This document shows positions 1 to 8,381 of a stretch of 19,097 nt of DNA, in pieces; the stretch's first letter is position 1; the number at the start of each line of letters is the position of its first letter. A model generated the notes under the pieces. The model ran no database searches, was not told the origin of the DNA, and was given only the letters and a program-made list of their open reading frames with translations. The position numbers and the translations under genes are program-made. The stretch spans positions 1 to 19,097 of the forward strand of contig JBEQBT010000036.1 in assembly GCA_041639705.1 (NCBI GenBank), read 5' to 3'. This DNA is from JARDZI01 sp041639705. Lineage in GTDB: Bacteria > Bacillota > Clostridia > Clostridiales > Caloramatoraceae.

Positions 1-34
1 AAGTTGCAAAAATCTGCGACTTTTGCAACTTTTC
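1..34. terminator. Hairpin, probable transcription terminator at the left edge
   Basis: An 11-bp perfect stem (1-11 with 21-31, AAGTTGCAAAA) encloses a 9-base loop and is followed by a short T run. A-rich and T-rich flanks would let it work in either direction. The gene it serves lies outside the window. Confidence 0.55.
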
Positions 35-49
35 ATACTCACAAAGTTT

Positions 50-84
50 AAGCCCTGGCATGATACTAACATGCCAAGGCTTTT
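50..84 (+). terminator. Second hairpin, probable terminator
   Basis: AAGCCCTGGCATG (50-62) pairs with CATGCCAAGGCTT (70-82) with one C-A mismatch, followed by TTTT. It lies 18 bases beyond the first hairpin, so the two probably act as tandem terminators for a gene to the left of the window. Confidence 0.55.
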
Positions 85-177
85 ATGAATAGACGCTTTT
101 TATTTGCCGCTTACTTTTCAATTTCAACGAATAATAGATAGATTTCCAATGCATACTATTATCAAAGAGGTGGTAGT

Positions 178-246
178 ATGCTAACAATAAAAGGACTAAA
201 CTGCTACCGCAGTGGCTCTACAAACCAAACCTTAAAATACTGTTGA
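178..246 (+). CDS. Possible 22-residue peptide mini-gene
   Basis: An ATG at 178 sits 4-5 bases after a good Shine-Dalgarno sequence (AGAGGTGG, about 166-173) and opens a 22-codon frame ending in TGA at 244-246. A U-tailed hairpin starts two bases later. RBS, short frame and terminator together make a compact transcription unit, which is better support than a random short ORF would have. The predicted peptide begins MLTIKGLNC and ends in KYC. It has two cysteines (9 and 22) and a net positive charge, and shows no hydrophobic signal segment. I do not recognise it. It could be a secreted or regulatory peptide, the leader peptide of a small RNA, or the leftover 3' end of a deleted gene. No convincing promoter was found upstream; a TACTAT at 154-159 is the best -10 candidate. 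Confidence 0.4.
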   Translation: MLTIKGLNCYRSGSTNQTLKYC

Positions 247-247
247 A

Positions 248-280
248 AACTGATGTAAAAATAATAGCATCAGTTTTTTT
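248..280 (+). terminator. Rho-independent terminator after the mini-gene
   Basis: AACTGATG (248-255) pairs with CATCAGTT (268-275) and runs directly into a stretch of T residues up to 280. It is oriented for plus-strand transcription and begins two bases after the stop codon of the 22-codon frame. Confidence 0.75.
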
Positions 281-498
281 GTGCAAAAAAATAACAAAGC
301 AGTTATCCAAATCTATATGATTTAGTTTGAACACACCATCATGCAGAAAAGGAACCACTTTATCAATATGAGTTTAATAAATTATAAAACCTTTGTAAAG
401 AGGTAGCTGCAGCTCAAGTAAATATATATAATTCTGAAGGAGGGAGAACAGGAACGGTTCACAAAAATTCCTCAGGCTGTGGAAGAGTTGCCACAAGT
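281..498. other. Intergenic stretch, no intact gene; weak coding relic
   Basis: No gene with a credible start is visible. A plus-strand frame without a start codon is open from about 388 to 558. Its middle part (residues such as EGGRTGTVHKNSSGCG) looks more protein-like than random AT-rich DNA, and it runs on through the repeat hairpin at 499-550. It may be a leftover of a deleted gene. I could not assign it to a family. Confidence 0.2.
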
Positions 499-597
499 AA
501 AAGCCAGCTGATAGTTTTTCGTAATCAAACGAAAATATCAACTGGCTTTTGTAAGTAGGATTGAATAACAACCAGGTTTTCTAAAAAGTAGAATTCT
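499..597. repeat. Direct repeat copy A, hairpin acting as terminator of the big surface gene
   Basis: Positions 499-550 form a long imperfect hairpin whose arms begin AAAAGCCAGCTGATA and end TATCAACTGGCTTTT. The sequence and about 45 following bases recur at 8276-8375 in the same orientation. This copy lies 81 bases beyond the stop codon of the minus-strand surface-protein gene and can serve as its terminator, with the TTTT at the arm end as a short U run. Arms with AAAA and TTTT ends suit termination on both strands. Confidence 0.75.
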
Positions 598-630
598 TAT
601 GAACTGTCCCTACTTATGAGTATTTTCTGC

Positions 631-3600
631 TTATTTAGTATATTTAGAACTGATATATCCGGTTTTTCCATTAAGGGTTATCCTGTACCATCCATTTATC
701 AATTCAAATACATTTACTTTTGTTCCATACTTTAATAAACCTATTTTGCTTCCCGTTGCCTGAGCTCTGTCCCTTACAACCAAACCACTCTTTGCTGTTA
801 TGACAACCTGCTTCAATGCTGGTGAGTTATTTGCAGCACTGACTGTTGAAGCTTCAATAAGCTTGGCATAATTGCTGTGAATATATGCTGCTTTGCCATT
901 AAACATAATCTTGTACCAGCCGTTTACTAATCCCAAGTATTCCAACTTTTGTCCAGCTGATACTGAGCCAATAGCTTTTGAACTTGTTGATGCTGACATT
1001 CTAACATTAAGCTTTGAAGCTGTCACGAGAATTTCTTTTTTAGCAGCTTCCGGGTTAGTTTCAGGCTTTGTATCGTTCGTTGAAGAAGATGTGTTCGCAG
1101 CTATATTGATTGTGAAGTAGGCCTGGAAGCCTCCATCCACTGTTTTTACACTTATTACTGCGGTTCCCTGCTTTATGGCAGTTACTTCTCCATTTGGAGA
1201 AACCACAGCTATATCAGTATTACTGGATGACCAGAGAACTTCCTTATTCTTTGCATTTTTTGGTTCTATCTTTGCACTCAAAAGAACCTTTTCTCCAACC
1301 TTTACACTTGCAGTGTCCTTATCCAGAGTTACCTTTAAAACCTTAACTTCATCAGCTACTACAGTTACCTTGCAGGAAGCTGTAAATCCGCCATCTGCTG
1401 TTTTAACAGTTATAACAGTTGAACCTGCGCTTATTGCGGTAACAACTCCACTAACAACTGATGCGACTTCTGGATTGCTTGAGGACCATACAAGTGACTT
1501 GTTATCTGCATTTGATGGACTTACCTCAGCAGTCAGGCTTTCCTTAGCACCAAGCTTCAAGGTAATTTCAGTCTTGTTTAGTTTAACACCATTCACATAG
1601 ATTGGATAGATTTGCATTGGTGGTACATAAGCTGAAATAACATTAACTATGCACTCGGCCCTAAATCCTCCATCTACTGTAGTGGCAGTAATTGTAGATA
1701 CCCCTTCTGATATTGCAGTTACCTTTCCACTATTGTCAACTGTTGCTACTCTTGTATTGCTTGAGGACCAAACAACAGCTTTATTTGTTGCGTCCTGAGG
1801 TATTACTGTTGCTTCAAGTATGTAGCTTCTGCTTTCTCTTATCCTCAGGGATGAATTGTTAAGCACAATGCCGATAACAGGCTGTATTACTGTAATTGTA
1901 CACTTAGCTTCAAAGCTTCCATCTTCAGTCTTTGCAGTGATTTCAGCTTGTCCCACTTTAAGTGCCTTTACCACACCGCTTTCAACAGTTGCTATAGTAT
2001 TGTCACTTGATGTCCAGATTACATTTTTATTACTTGCATCTTCTGGAGTTACAGTAGCTGTAAGAGTTGCTGATTCCCCAATCTTTAATGTCTTTTCTGT
2101 TATATTAAGGGTTATTCCAGTTACAGGTTGAGTAACAGTTATTGTACACTTAGCTTCAAAGCCACCATCTACAGTCTTCACGGTGATTTCAGCTTGTCCA
2201 GCTTTAAGTGCCTTTACCACACCATTTACAACAGTTGCTACTGCATTATCGCTTGATGTCCAGATTACATTTTTATTACTTGCATTAGCTGGTGCTACTG
2301 TTGCTGCAAGTGTGAATTCATCTCCTGTTTTTAATGTCTTTTCACTGGTATTGAGGCTTACTCCTGTAACCGGTACAGAGCTATTAATAACAACAATTTC
2401 TCCCCTGTCACGTACACGAATACGTGGGAGGAAGTCTGTGTTTGAGCTCATGTTTTCCCCTATTGATGAGATACCGGTAACTTGTACAGTATCGCCAATT
2501 TTTATATTTGAAATAGAAACATTTTTCGTAATATAGCCATTGATGTATACCCTGGCTCCGCTTACCATTAACTGGCCAATGACACCATCTTTATCCTTTA
2601 CAATCTCAGTTACAGTACCATTAAATGTAACCAGAGTTCCAGTGTTTGATGCTAACATAGCCTCCTCAGGTGTAACAGCTTTTGGTGCTACAGGGTTTTT
2701 AGCACTATTTATCACAGTAACCTTAGCATTCTGTATCTGCTTCTCCCCTTGATATTCGCTTACCCTGCCTGTAACTCGAATTCTCTGTCCTGCTTCAACA
2801 CCGCTTGAAACCGGGAACAGATTTATGCCGCCTGTTCCATCCTGAACATAAATACAGTCAAAGAACCCTTTGTTGCTGTCACTGCCGTTATATACATCCG
2901 TTGTTGCAATTCCTTCAATTATTACATCAGTACCAACAGGCATTTTCCATACATCTGCAATAGTTGAAATGTTTGATAATGAAGCTATGATATTTTGTAA
3001 AATATTGTAATTGCCATAGGGTAGTGTACCAGCATTTTCTACCTCAACCTGTATTTCAAAGTTGGACATAAATGCGCCGCCTGCTGCAATTACTGTGGAG
3101 CTTATTCCATTTTGGTGTGTTACCATTTCATTTGCCATAAGCAATACCTTGTTGTTATACTTCGGAGGTACTGCATTACCATCCTTATCGTCATCTGATG
3201 AATATGTAGTAGCATGGCCACTTATGGTTGGTTTAATATTGGATGGTAATTGTGTTAAAGGATTACCATTTGAATCCACCGCAAAAATGGTTGTTCCTCC
3301 ATACTGGCTGAACACCTGAGCATCAATAATTCCCTGGGTAAAGGGATCCACGAAATTATTATAATCTGTTAAATATAGCCTTGGTGCCTGACCACCATTA
3401 TTTGAGTCATCCTTTGCCTCGTCATCTGCTATGCGGAGGCTTGCACCTATTGCAGCTAAAAGTTTGTTTTGCTGTGCAGCCATATGCTGATCTGTGGTAA
3501 AGCTCGGATTGCTTTTTAGATTACTATAACTTTCATAGTAGTCACCCCAGCCTGTTATAATAACTGTCTTTCCTGATTTTGCAAAGGCTGATACCGCATC

Positions 3601-6600
3601 AATTTCGTTCTGGCTATAGCTCTTGAATGGAATTCGCCCTGCTGTTCCATCTCTTCTGCTCGGTACAGTAAATACCATCATCTTATACTTTGGGTTTTGC
3701 ATAGCACTTATAAGCTCATCACTTGTACCTAGTTCAACAACACGTATATTGAATTTCGCTGCCAATTTAGCAAAGTTCCCCATGCTGGCTTTATAGTTAC
3801 CTGTCACATATTCATTATTATGTGATGCATCAATACCTACATACATAAGCTTTGCACTATCACGAACATTTACCTCGATATCCTTTGTATAGATTGCGTC
3901 TTTGCCATTTTGTGAAATTACCGCTGTTACAGTTAAAGTATAAATGCCTGGCTGTGTAAAAATATGATTTTGTGTATGAGTATACATGCTGCTGCCTGGG
4001 ATATTTCCATTAAGGTCATATGTTCCTATTGTTATGCCATCCTTGATTTTATAAGAAAGGGACTTTACTGTTACAGCTGCAGCCTCATTATTAAAAAGCT
4101 TGGTTGTAAAGTTAACCGGTTCATTTGTAACAGGCATCATAGTGTCGTACTGAACGCTGTCGATTCCAATCCTCGGTGCACTGCCCAGCCATATTGGTGC
4201 TGTTACTGCAATTTGACCGTCTTCTTGTACTACCTTGATATAATAATATCCTGGTTCAGGATTACTTATTGTTTGCTTTAAGGTTGCATCTTGTGCATTG
4301 TATGTTTGGGTATAAACATTCTCTCCTCCATTTGAAATAATAGAAATGGACATGATCTTATCTGTCGAATCAGGGTCAATTGCAGATACATCAAAGGTTG
4401 CCTGTCCTGGTACATCCTGCAATATAGTACCCAGCTTTTCACCATTCAGGGTATATACAATGTCCAAATTATTATCTTCTGTAGAGTAAACTCTCATATT
4501 TCTAAGGGCATCATACAGGCCATTTACTGATAGATCATTAGTGTAGATAACAGTCCTTGCTGTATTCGAATCTCCCCATTTACCCTTGTGATTATCCTGG
4601 TTGTTTGTAGGCGCAAGATGCCAACCCTTGTCCAGTGCCTTTATATACTCTTCATATGAAGGGAAGTATGATCCGCTGCCCACGGCACCTTCTCCATTAC
4701 CTACTTCAATAAGTGATATACGTGCATCTATTATTGGGTCAAGATAAGCATAATCGTTAAAGGTTCCAAAGGTTCTACTCGGATGGTTAAATTGTGCTAT
4801 CGAGTTTGGAGTATCCTTTAATAGTTGATAATAGGCCTTTAAGCCTGCATCATTTGCTTTAGCATTAAGCTCAGTATTATTACGGCTGACGAATCCCTCA
4901 GTTGCAAAGGTGTTTATATGTCCCGGGCCGCCTGACCAGGTCATTTCATAGCCATATACGCTGACGAAATTCTCTCTGCGTGCGTTTATAGCTGCTTGTT
5001 GCCCGTTTACCCACTTTGGATTATCTTTGTTATATGCACCTAAGTTATATGTTCCTGCTTTATCGCCTGCTGGTTTGGTGTCAAAGGAGTTTGAATGGTC
5101 AGTTATGGCAAAGAAGTCCAGCTTTGCTACATCCCTTGCATAGGCATAAGCCTCAGACAGGGTTCCTGCACCGTCTGAATTCTCTGCTGTTTGTGAATGA
5201 AGCAGGCCAAAGTAGTTTTTATAAGGCTTGTTTGGAGCCAAATAATAATCAAAGGTTTCAGGATCACTTGGCAAATATCCTTCTAATGTTGCTTGTGCTG
5301 TGATTTTTGCAGGAAGCATGTTCTCTGTAATTTGAATAGGAGAAGTATATGTAGCAGGTTGATCGGTTGACTGATCTGGTAATCCTGCTTTTTTGGTTAC
5401 GATATAGGTTATTATCGCATCCTTTGCTGCTGAAAGTGTAATCTGTGAATTACCACTAACTGCACCAACTGGAGTTGCAGTAACCTTTTGAGTCTTTGCC
5501 TGTGTATAAGTGAAAATAGCTTCAGGTGTGCTATAGCTACCTTTAGCTGCTTTTGCCTTTATTATGGCTTTTCCATCAGGTTGATTAAATTCATTTATTA
5601 TTACTGTACCGCTGTTGCTTGCAATTGTTTGCTCAGCACCACCGTTAAGGCTATAAAGGATTGTTGCATCTGCTGTTGAAGTGGACAAGGTTACAGTGCC
5701 GCCTATGGGCAGTGTACTTCCGGTTGTCGGTTCTGCAGTGACATTTTCAACTGCTGGGGCAACACCATCAATAATATCTGTAACATTAGCCTGAACCTGT
5801 GGGTTAGGATCAAAATATCCTGCAACCCCTGTTATAGTTATGAAATCACCTGCTTTTCTTCCTGTTAATGCTCTTGAACGCAATGTGATTTCATCGCTGC
5901 CTTGGGCTATTGTGTGGTTATAGTTACTTGTACCGGTCCCTCCGATGGTTTTTATTTGTGCATTTTCTACTTTAATCAGCTTGCCCTCATGAATTCTGTT
6001 TGAAGTGTTGAGTTCATTTATTGACACAACTAGAGGCTCTGGCATTGCTGGTGTTTCATTAGTTATTTTGATATCGCCCAAAGTTGCCGGCTTAATTTGT
6101 ACCATGCCACCATACGTTGTAATGGTACCGATTATGTCAATCTCTTTTCCAACATAGCTGCTGATATTTATTGATGAGCTACCTGAGTCAACACAAATAC
6201 CGCCGCTGGAATCTTGCATAAATATGGTTCTCGGTTGTGTTGTATAGGTTACTATACCTTTAACTCTTACTTGTGAATTTACTGGTTTTCCCTTTGCGAC
6301 CTGTGCTGTTACAATTTCAATGGAATCCTTAAGAGTATATGCAAACGATACCTCTTCACTTGCTGTAAGCCCATCCTTCGCTGCCTTTGCTTTAATAGTT
6401 GCAGTACCGTTTAAAAATGCGCTTTGATCAAGGGTAATTGGCACTGTGTACAGGGTTTCCGTACCATCGTTCAACTTATAGGTTATTGCTGCATCTGCAG
6501 TAGCGGTTGATAGTGTAATTGCTGTACCAACATCAACTGCTCCGCTGGCAGGGTTTGAGGTTACAGCTGCAACTTTTCCCTGGGTATAGTTAAATGTCGA

Positions 6601-7485
6601 AGTTTCACTGTTTGTAAAGCCTTCCTTTGTCCCATAGGCTTTGATTTCTGCCGGAAGTGAGGTAAGCACAATCTGTGCTGCTTGGTTATATACAGCAAAT
6701 TCACTGTCATTGACAGAATACATTATTGTAGCCCCTTCAGTTTCACAGGTAAGAGCAACCTTTGAACCTAGTGCCACCTCTGCTCCATTTGCCGGTACAG
6801 CAGTTATTCTTCCAACAGTAGAAGTATTTGTTACCGGGGTACCTGTTACTATAATGTTGTTAATATTGCTTGTACCCCCTGAGGCAACAGTTTCAGTTGG
6901 AGAATATGTACCTGTGCCTGCACGTGAAGAGATATTTGATGTCATAATAAACCTTACTAAAAGCTTATCAGCATTAGCTGCATTAGCAGGCAGAGTAATA
7001 GTTGGCATATAATTATTAAGACTTGTTCCTGTAATTGCATAAGCACCACTGGGAACATCGTTCCAATTAATACCATCATCAGTACTATAAATCAACTTAA
7101 AATCCTTTGGCCCTGTACCTGAAGAACGGGTTTTTGCTGATAGAGTTAACGTGTCATAACCTTTAGTAGATAATCCGATTTGCCAATACTTTTCGTTAAC
7201 TCCGTTTACCCAGTTCTTTGAATTATCAGGATTGTTTCCTATTGCGAGACTGTAACTGCTGTATGCTGGTATTATACCTGCAAAATTTGTTAAAACTGCT
7301 CCTGCTGCCAGTGTATCACTTGTTGCAGGAACAACAGCCGATGTTGGAGCTGCAGTATAATCCCATGCAGCGATAGTCTCCGGTGCTGCTGCCATTACTG
7401 GAATGTTTGTCCCAAAAATGTTTAAAACCAATATAAATGTAATCAACAAAGATGTCACTTTTTTCATTAACTTTTGTTCTTTCAT
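631..7485 (-). CDS. Giant secreted multidomain protein: PHP (CehA/McbA-like), OB-folds, BIG2 repeats, SH3b wall-binding domains
   Basis: This 2284-residue protein has a signal peptide (about 1-33, ending AMAA or close to it). A beta-sandwich-like N-terminal region (about 37-215) follows. Chitobiase C-terminal-like Ig modules lie near 220-385 and 576-745. OB-fold regions of the YhcR/DUF5689 kind lie near 390-573 and 1507-1695. A PHP/CehA-McbA-like domain spans about 755-1010, with LHSQT (H763), TDH (H797), E847, GH (H856), NHP (H901) and NH (H966). An Ig/CARDB-like stretch (1010-1205) precedes a possible ThuA/GATase-like domain (1205-1500). Five BIG2 repeats (about 1706-2129) and two SH3b domains (about 2149-2206 and 2224-2284) complete it. 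SH3b domains usually bind peptidoglycan, so I infer a wall-attached phosphoesterase or nucleotide-acting enzyme. No LPXTG or SLH motif is seen. The ATG at 7485 follows AGGGGGG by five bases. PHP position 765 is Q where the family often has H. The substrate is unknown. Confidence 0.93.
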   Translation of the reverse strand: MKEQKLMKKVTSLLITFILVLNIFGTNIPVMAAAPETIAAWDYTAAPTSAVVPATSDTLAAGAVLTNFAGIIPAYSSYSLAIGNNPDNSKNWVNGVNEKYWQIGLSTKGYDTLTLSAKTRSSGTGPKDFKLIYSTDDGINWNDVPSGAYAITGTSLNNYMPTITLPANAANADKLLVRFIMTSNISSRAGTGTYSPTETVASGGTSNINNIIVTGTPVTNTSTVGRITAVPANGAEVALGSKVALTCETEGATIMYSVNDSEFAVYNQAAQIVLTSLPAEIKAYGTKEGFTNSETSTFNYTQGKVAAVTSNPASGAVDVGTAITLSTATADAAITYKLNDGTETLYTVPITLDQSAFLNGTATIKAKAAKDGLTASEEVSFAYTLKDSIEIVTAQVAKGKPVNSQVRVKGIVTYTTQPRTIFMQDSSGGICVDSGSSSINISSYVGKEIDIIGTITTYGGMVQIKPATLGDIKITNETPAMPEPLVVSINELNTSNRIHEGKLIKVENAQIKTIGGTGTSNYNHTIAQGSDEITLRSRALTGRKAGDFITITGVAGYFDPNPQVQANVTDIIDGVAPAVENVTAEPTTGSTLPIGGTVTLSTSTADATILYSLNGGAEQTIASNSGTVIINEFNQPDGKAIIKAKAAKGSYSTPEAIFTYTQAKTQKVTATPVGAVSGNSQITLSAAKDAIITYIVTKKAGLPDQSTDQPATYTSPIQITENMLPAKITAQATLEGYLPSDPETFDYYLAPNKPYKNYFGLLHSQTAENSDGAGTLSEAYAYARDVAKLDFFAITDHSNSFDTKPAGDKAGTYNLGAYNKDNPKWVNGQQAAINARRENFVSVYGYEMTWSGGPGHINTFATEGFVSRNNTELNAKANDAGLKAYYQLLKDTPNSIAQFNHPSRTFGTFNDYAYLDPIIDARISLIEVGNGEGAVGSGSYFPSYEEYIKALDKGWHLAPTNNQDNHKGKWGDSNTARTVIYTNDLSVNGLYDALRNMRVYSTEDNNLDIVYTLNGEKLGTILQDVPGQATFDVSAIDPDSTDKIMSISIISNGGENVYTQTYNAQDATLKQTISNPEPGYYYIKVVQEDGQIAVTAPIWLGSAPRIGIDSVQYDTMMPVTNEPVNFTTKLFNNEAAAVTVKSLSYKIKDGITIGTYDLNGNIPGSSMYTHTQNHIFTQPGIYTLTVTAVISQNGKDAIYTKDIEVNVRDSAKLMYVGIDASHNNEYVTGNYKASMGNFAKLAAKFNIRVVELGTSDELISAMQNPKYKMMVFTVPSRRDGTAGRIPFKSYSQNEIDAVSAFAKSGKTVIITGWGDYYESYSNLKSNPSFTTDQHMAAQQNKLLAAIGASLRIADDEAKDDSNNGGQAPRLYLTDYNNFVDPFTQGIIDAQVFSQYGGTTIFAVDSNGNPLTQLPSNIKPTISGHATTYSSDDDKDGNAVPPKYNNKVLLMANEMVTHQNGISSTVIAAGGAFMSNFEIQVEVENAGTLPYGNYNILQNIIASLSNISTIADVWKMPVGTDVIIEGIATTDVYNGSDSNKGFFDCIYVQDGTGGINLFPVSSGVEAGQRIRVTGRVSEYQGEKQIQNAKVTVINSAKNPVAPKAVTPEEAMLASNTGTLVTFNGTVTEIVKDKDGVIGQLMVSGARVYINGYITKNVSISNIKIGDTVQVTGISSIGENMSSNTDFLPRIRVRDRGEIVVINSSVPVTGVSLNTSEKTLKTGDEFTLAATVAPANASNKNVIWTSSDNAVATVVNGVVKALKAGQAEITVKTVDGGFEAKCTITVTQPVTGITLNITEKTLKIGESATLTATVTPEDASNKNVIWTSSDNTIATVESGVVKALKVGQAEITAKTEDGSFEAKCTITVIQPVIGIVLNNSSLRIRESRSYILEATVIPQDATNKAVVWSSSNTRVATVDNSGKVTAISEGVSTITATTVDGGFRAECIVNVISAYVPPMQIYPIYVNGVKLNKTEITLKLGAKESLTAEVSPSNADNKSLVWSSSNPEVASVVSGVVTAISAGSTVITVKTADGGFTASCKVTVVADEVKVLKVTLDKDTASVKVGEKVLLSAKIEPKNAKNKEVLWSSSNTDIAVVSPNGEVTAIKQGTAVISVKTVDGGFQAYFTINIAANTSSSTNDTKPETNPEAAKKEILVTASKLNVRMSASTSSKAIGSVSAGQKLEYLGLVNGWYKIMFNGKAAYIHSNYAKLIEASTVSAANNSPALKQVVITAKSGLVVRDRAQATGSKIGLLKYGTKVNVFELINGWYRITLNGKTGYISSKYTK
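1879..2370 (-). repeat. Two near-identical tandem BIG2 repeat units inside the surface gene
   Basis: The first and second BIG2 domains are encoded by two adjacent 246-base (82-codon) units, 2125-2370 and 1879-2124. They share long nucleotide stretches, for example TTAAGTGCCTTTACCACACC and GATGTCCAGATTACATTTTT. The other three BIG2 units of the same gene match only at protein level, so this pair is the product of a more recent duplication. Such tandem copies can expand or contract by recombination. Confidence 0.8.
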
Positions 7486-7526
7486 TTTTACCCCCCTAGT
7501 GAAATATGTAAATTCTAGTTAAGTCT

Positions 7527-7789
7527 TTATTGTATTACAATTGAAGAAACATAGTGCGTTTTCCAGCCAGTAAAATCCACAACACTTGATGCAGGGTTGT
7601 AAAGTTTTATAAAATAATTTTTATACTGTGCAACTGAGTTTCCCTCACCTCCATACACCTCACTGATTAAGGGATGACTTGACACTATCACTGATACCAG
7701 AACTTCCCTAAGGGACAGCATTGGTATTGTTATATAAAACACAATCAGTAAGCAGATAATTGATTTGATTTTTTTCTTACAATCCTCCT
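7527..7789 (-). pseudogene. Decayed, truncated lamin tail domain (LTD) secreted-protein gene
   Basis: The frame reads a hydrophobic signal-like segment, then ISEVYGGEGNS, YKNYFIKLYNP and VDFTGW. This is the characteristic start of a bacterial lamin tail domain (family norm close to ISxVYGGGGNSGxxYKNDFIELYNP...VDLSGW). It stops at 7527 only about ten residues after the tryptophan, so most of the domain is missing. A perfect AGGAGG (7784-7789) stands five bases before an in-frame AAG (7776-7778) that begins KKKIK. A start codon is expected exactly there, so an ATG-to-AAG change probably destroyed initiation. A longer reading from a TTG at 7865 has no good RBS. Only 41 bases separate the stop from the surface-protein gene. 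LTD domains often occur in large clostridial secreted proteins with OB-fold and chitobiase-like modules, so this may be the residue of a paralogue or of an older N-terminus. Confidence 0.7.
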
Positions 7790-7865
7790 TCCTTAGTAAT
7801 GATAGACTACTTACAATCAATGGAAGAATTAGAACAGCAAGCCCTAGGATTTGCAGCAAAAGCAA

Positions 7866-8275
7866 ACTTCAACTTATGGATGCTTGTCTTATAAGTTGTT
7901 AATTTCATCCTAATTTTCTACCTAATTCATCCGTTATATTGTCATGATAATTGTATAATATTTACAGTGTATAAAAATGTTGGATTGTGGGACTTGTTCC
8001 AATTTAATTTCAGACAACATAGCTCATTAATTAACACGATTTTTACCATTTCGCAAAATTGCATATTTACTTATAAAAAAATTTCATACAATATGTTGAG
8101 GAAATAATAAATCAACCCTGCAATATATTGTATGAAAATCTGAATTAAATGAATTATTCATTATTCTTAATTATTAATATAGGTTATGTTGTTTTGTTAA
8201 AGTATGGAAAATATTTGGAGAAACGTGTAAAAAACCATCAGAAAATATTGGGAAAATGGGGTTGCTTGAGAAAAT
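7866..8275. other. AT-rich intergenic region upstream of the surface-gene block
   Basis: About 410 bases without a plausible gene. It should hold the promoter for the minus-strand LTD relic and surface gene, but I see no convincing -35/-10 pair. TATTAT at about 7965 on the minus strand is the best -10 candidate and has a poor -35. It also contains the inverted repeat annotated at 8081-8138. Confidence 0.5.
8081..8138. repeat. Long interrupted inverted repeat (regulatory or MITE-like)
   Basis: ATTTCATACAATAT (8081-8094) is mirrored by ATATTGTATGAAAAT (8125-8139). Inside, GTTGA at 8095-8099 can pair with TCAAC at 8112-8116, giving a nested hairpin. It lies upstream of the minus-strand LTD relic and surface gene. 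It could be an operator, an attenuator-like structure or the remains of a small element. Confidence 0.55.
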
Positions 8276-8375
8276 AAAAGCCAGCTGATAGTTTTCGAAA
8301 TATAACGAAAATATCAACTGGCTTTTGTTATTTGAATCGAATAAAAACAAGTTTTTAAAAAGCAGAATTTCTATA
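8276..8375. repeat. Direct repeat copy B, hairpin behind the NimA-like relic
   Basis: This is the second copy of the 499-597 element, in the same orientation. Its hairpin is 8276-8326 with arms AAAAGCCAGCTGATAG and ATATCAACTGGCTTTT. The next 45 bases also match copy A with scattered substitutions (GAATAA, TTTTTAAAAAGCAGAATT). It lies 56 bases beyond the stop of the minus-strand NimA-like fragment and probably terminated that gene. Confidence 0.75.
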
Positions 8376-8381
8376 CAACAC

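Noticed and set aside
374..571. 65-residue minus-strand frame in the left region
   Set aside because: It runs through the repeat hairpin 499-550, has no RBS, and its opposite strand holds the more protein-like relic. Treated as chance.
1690..2390. Possible CRISPR or tandem-repeat array
   Set aside because: The regularity comes from the 82-codon BIG2 protein repeats within one reading frame, not from short direct repeats with spacers.
893..7012. Many plus-strand frames opposite the giant surface gene (for example 1175-1600, 2183-2536, 6641-7012)
   Set aside because: They are antisense to clearly recognised BIG2, OB-fold and other domains and have no ribosome binding sites or family features.
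7866..8275. Riboswitch or T-box upstream of the surface-gene block
   Set aside because: No conserved core of a known riboswitch class and no T-box sequence could be recognised; only the inverted repeat at 8081-8138 is supported.
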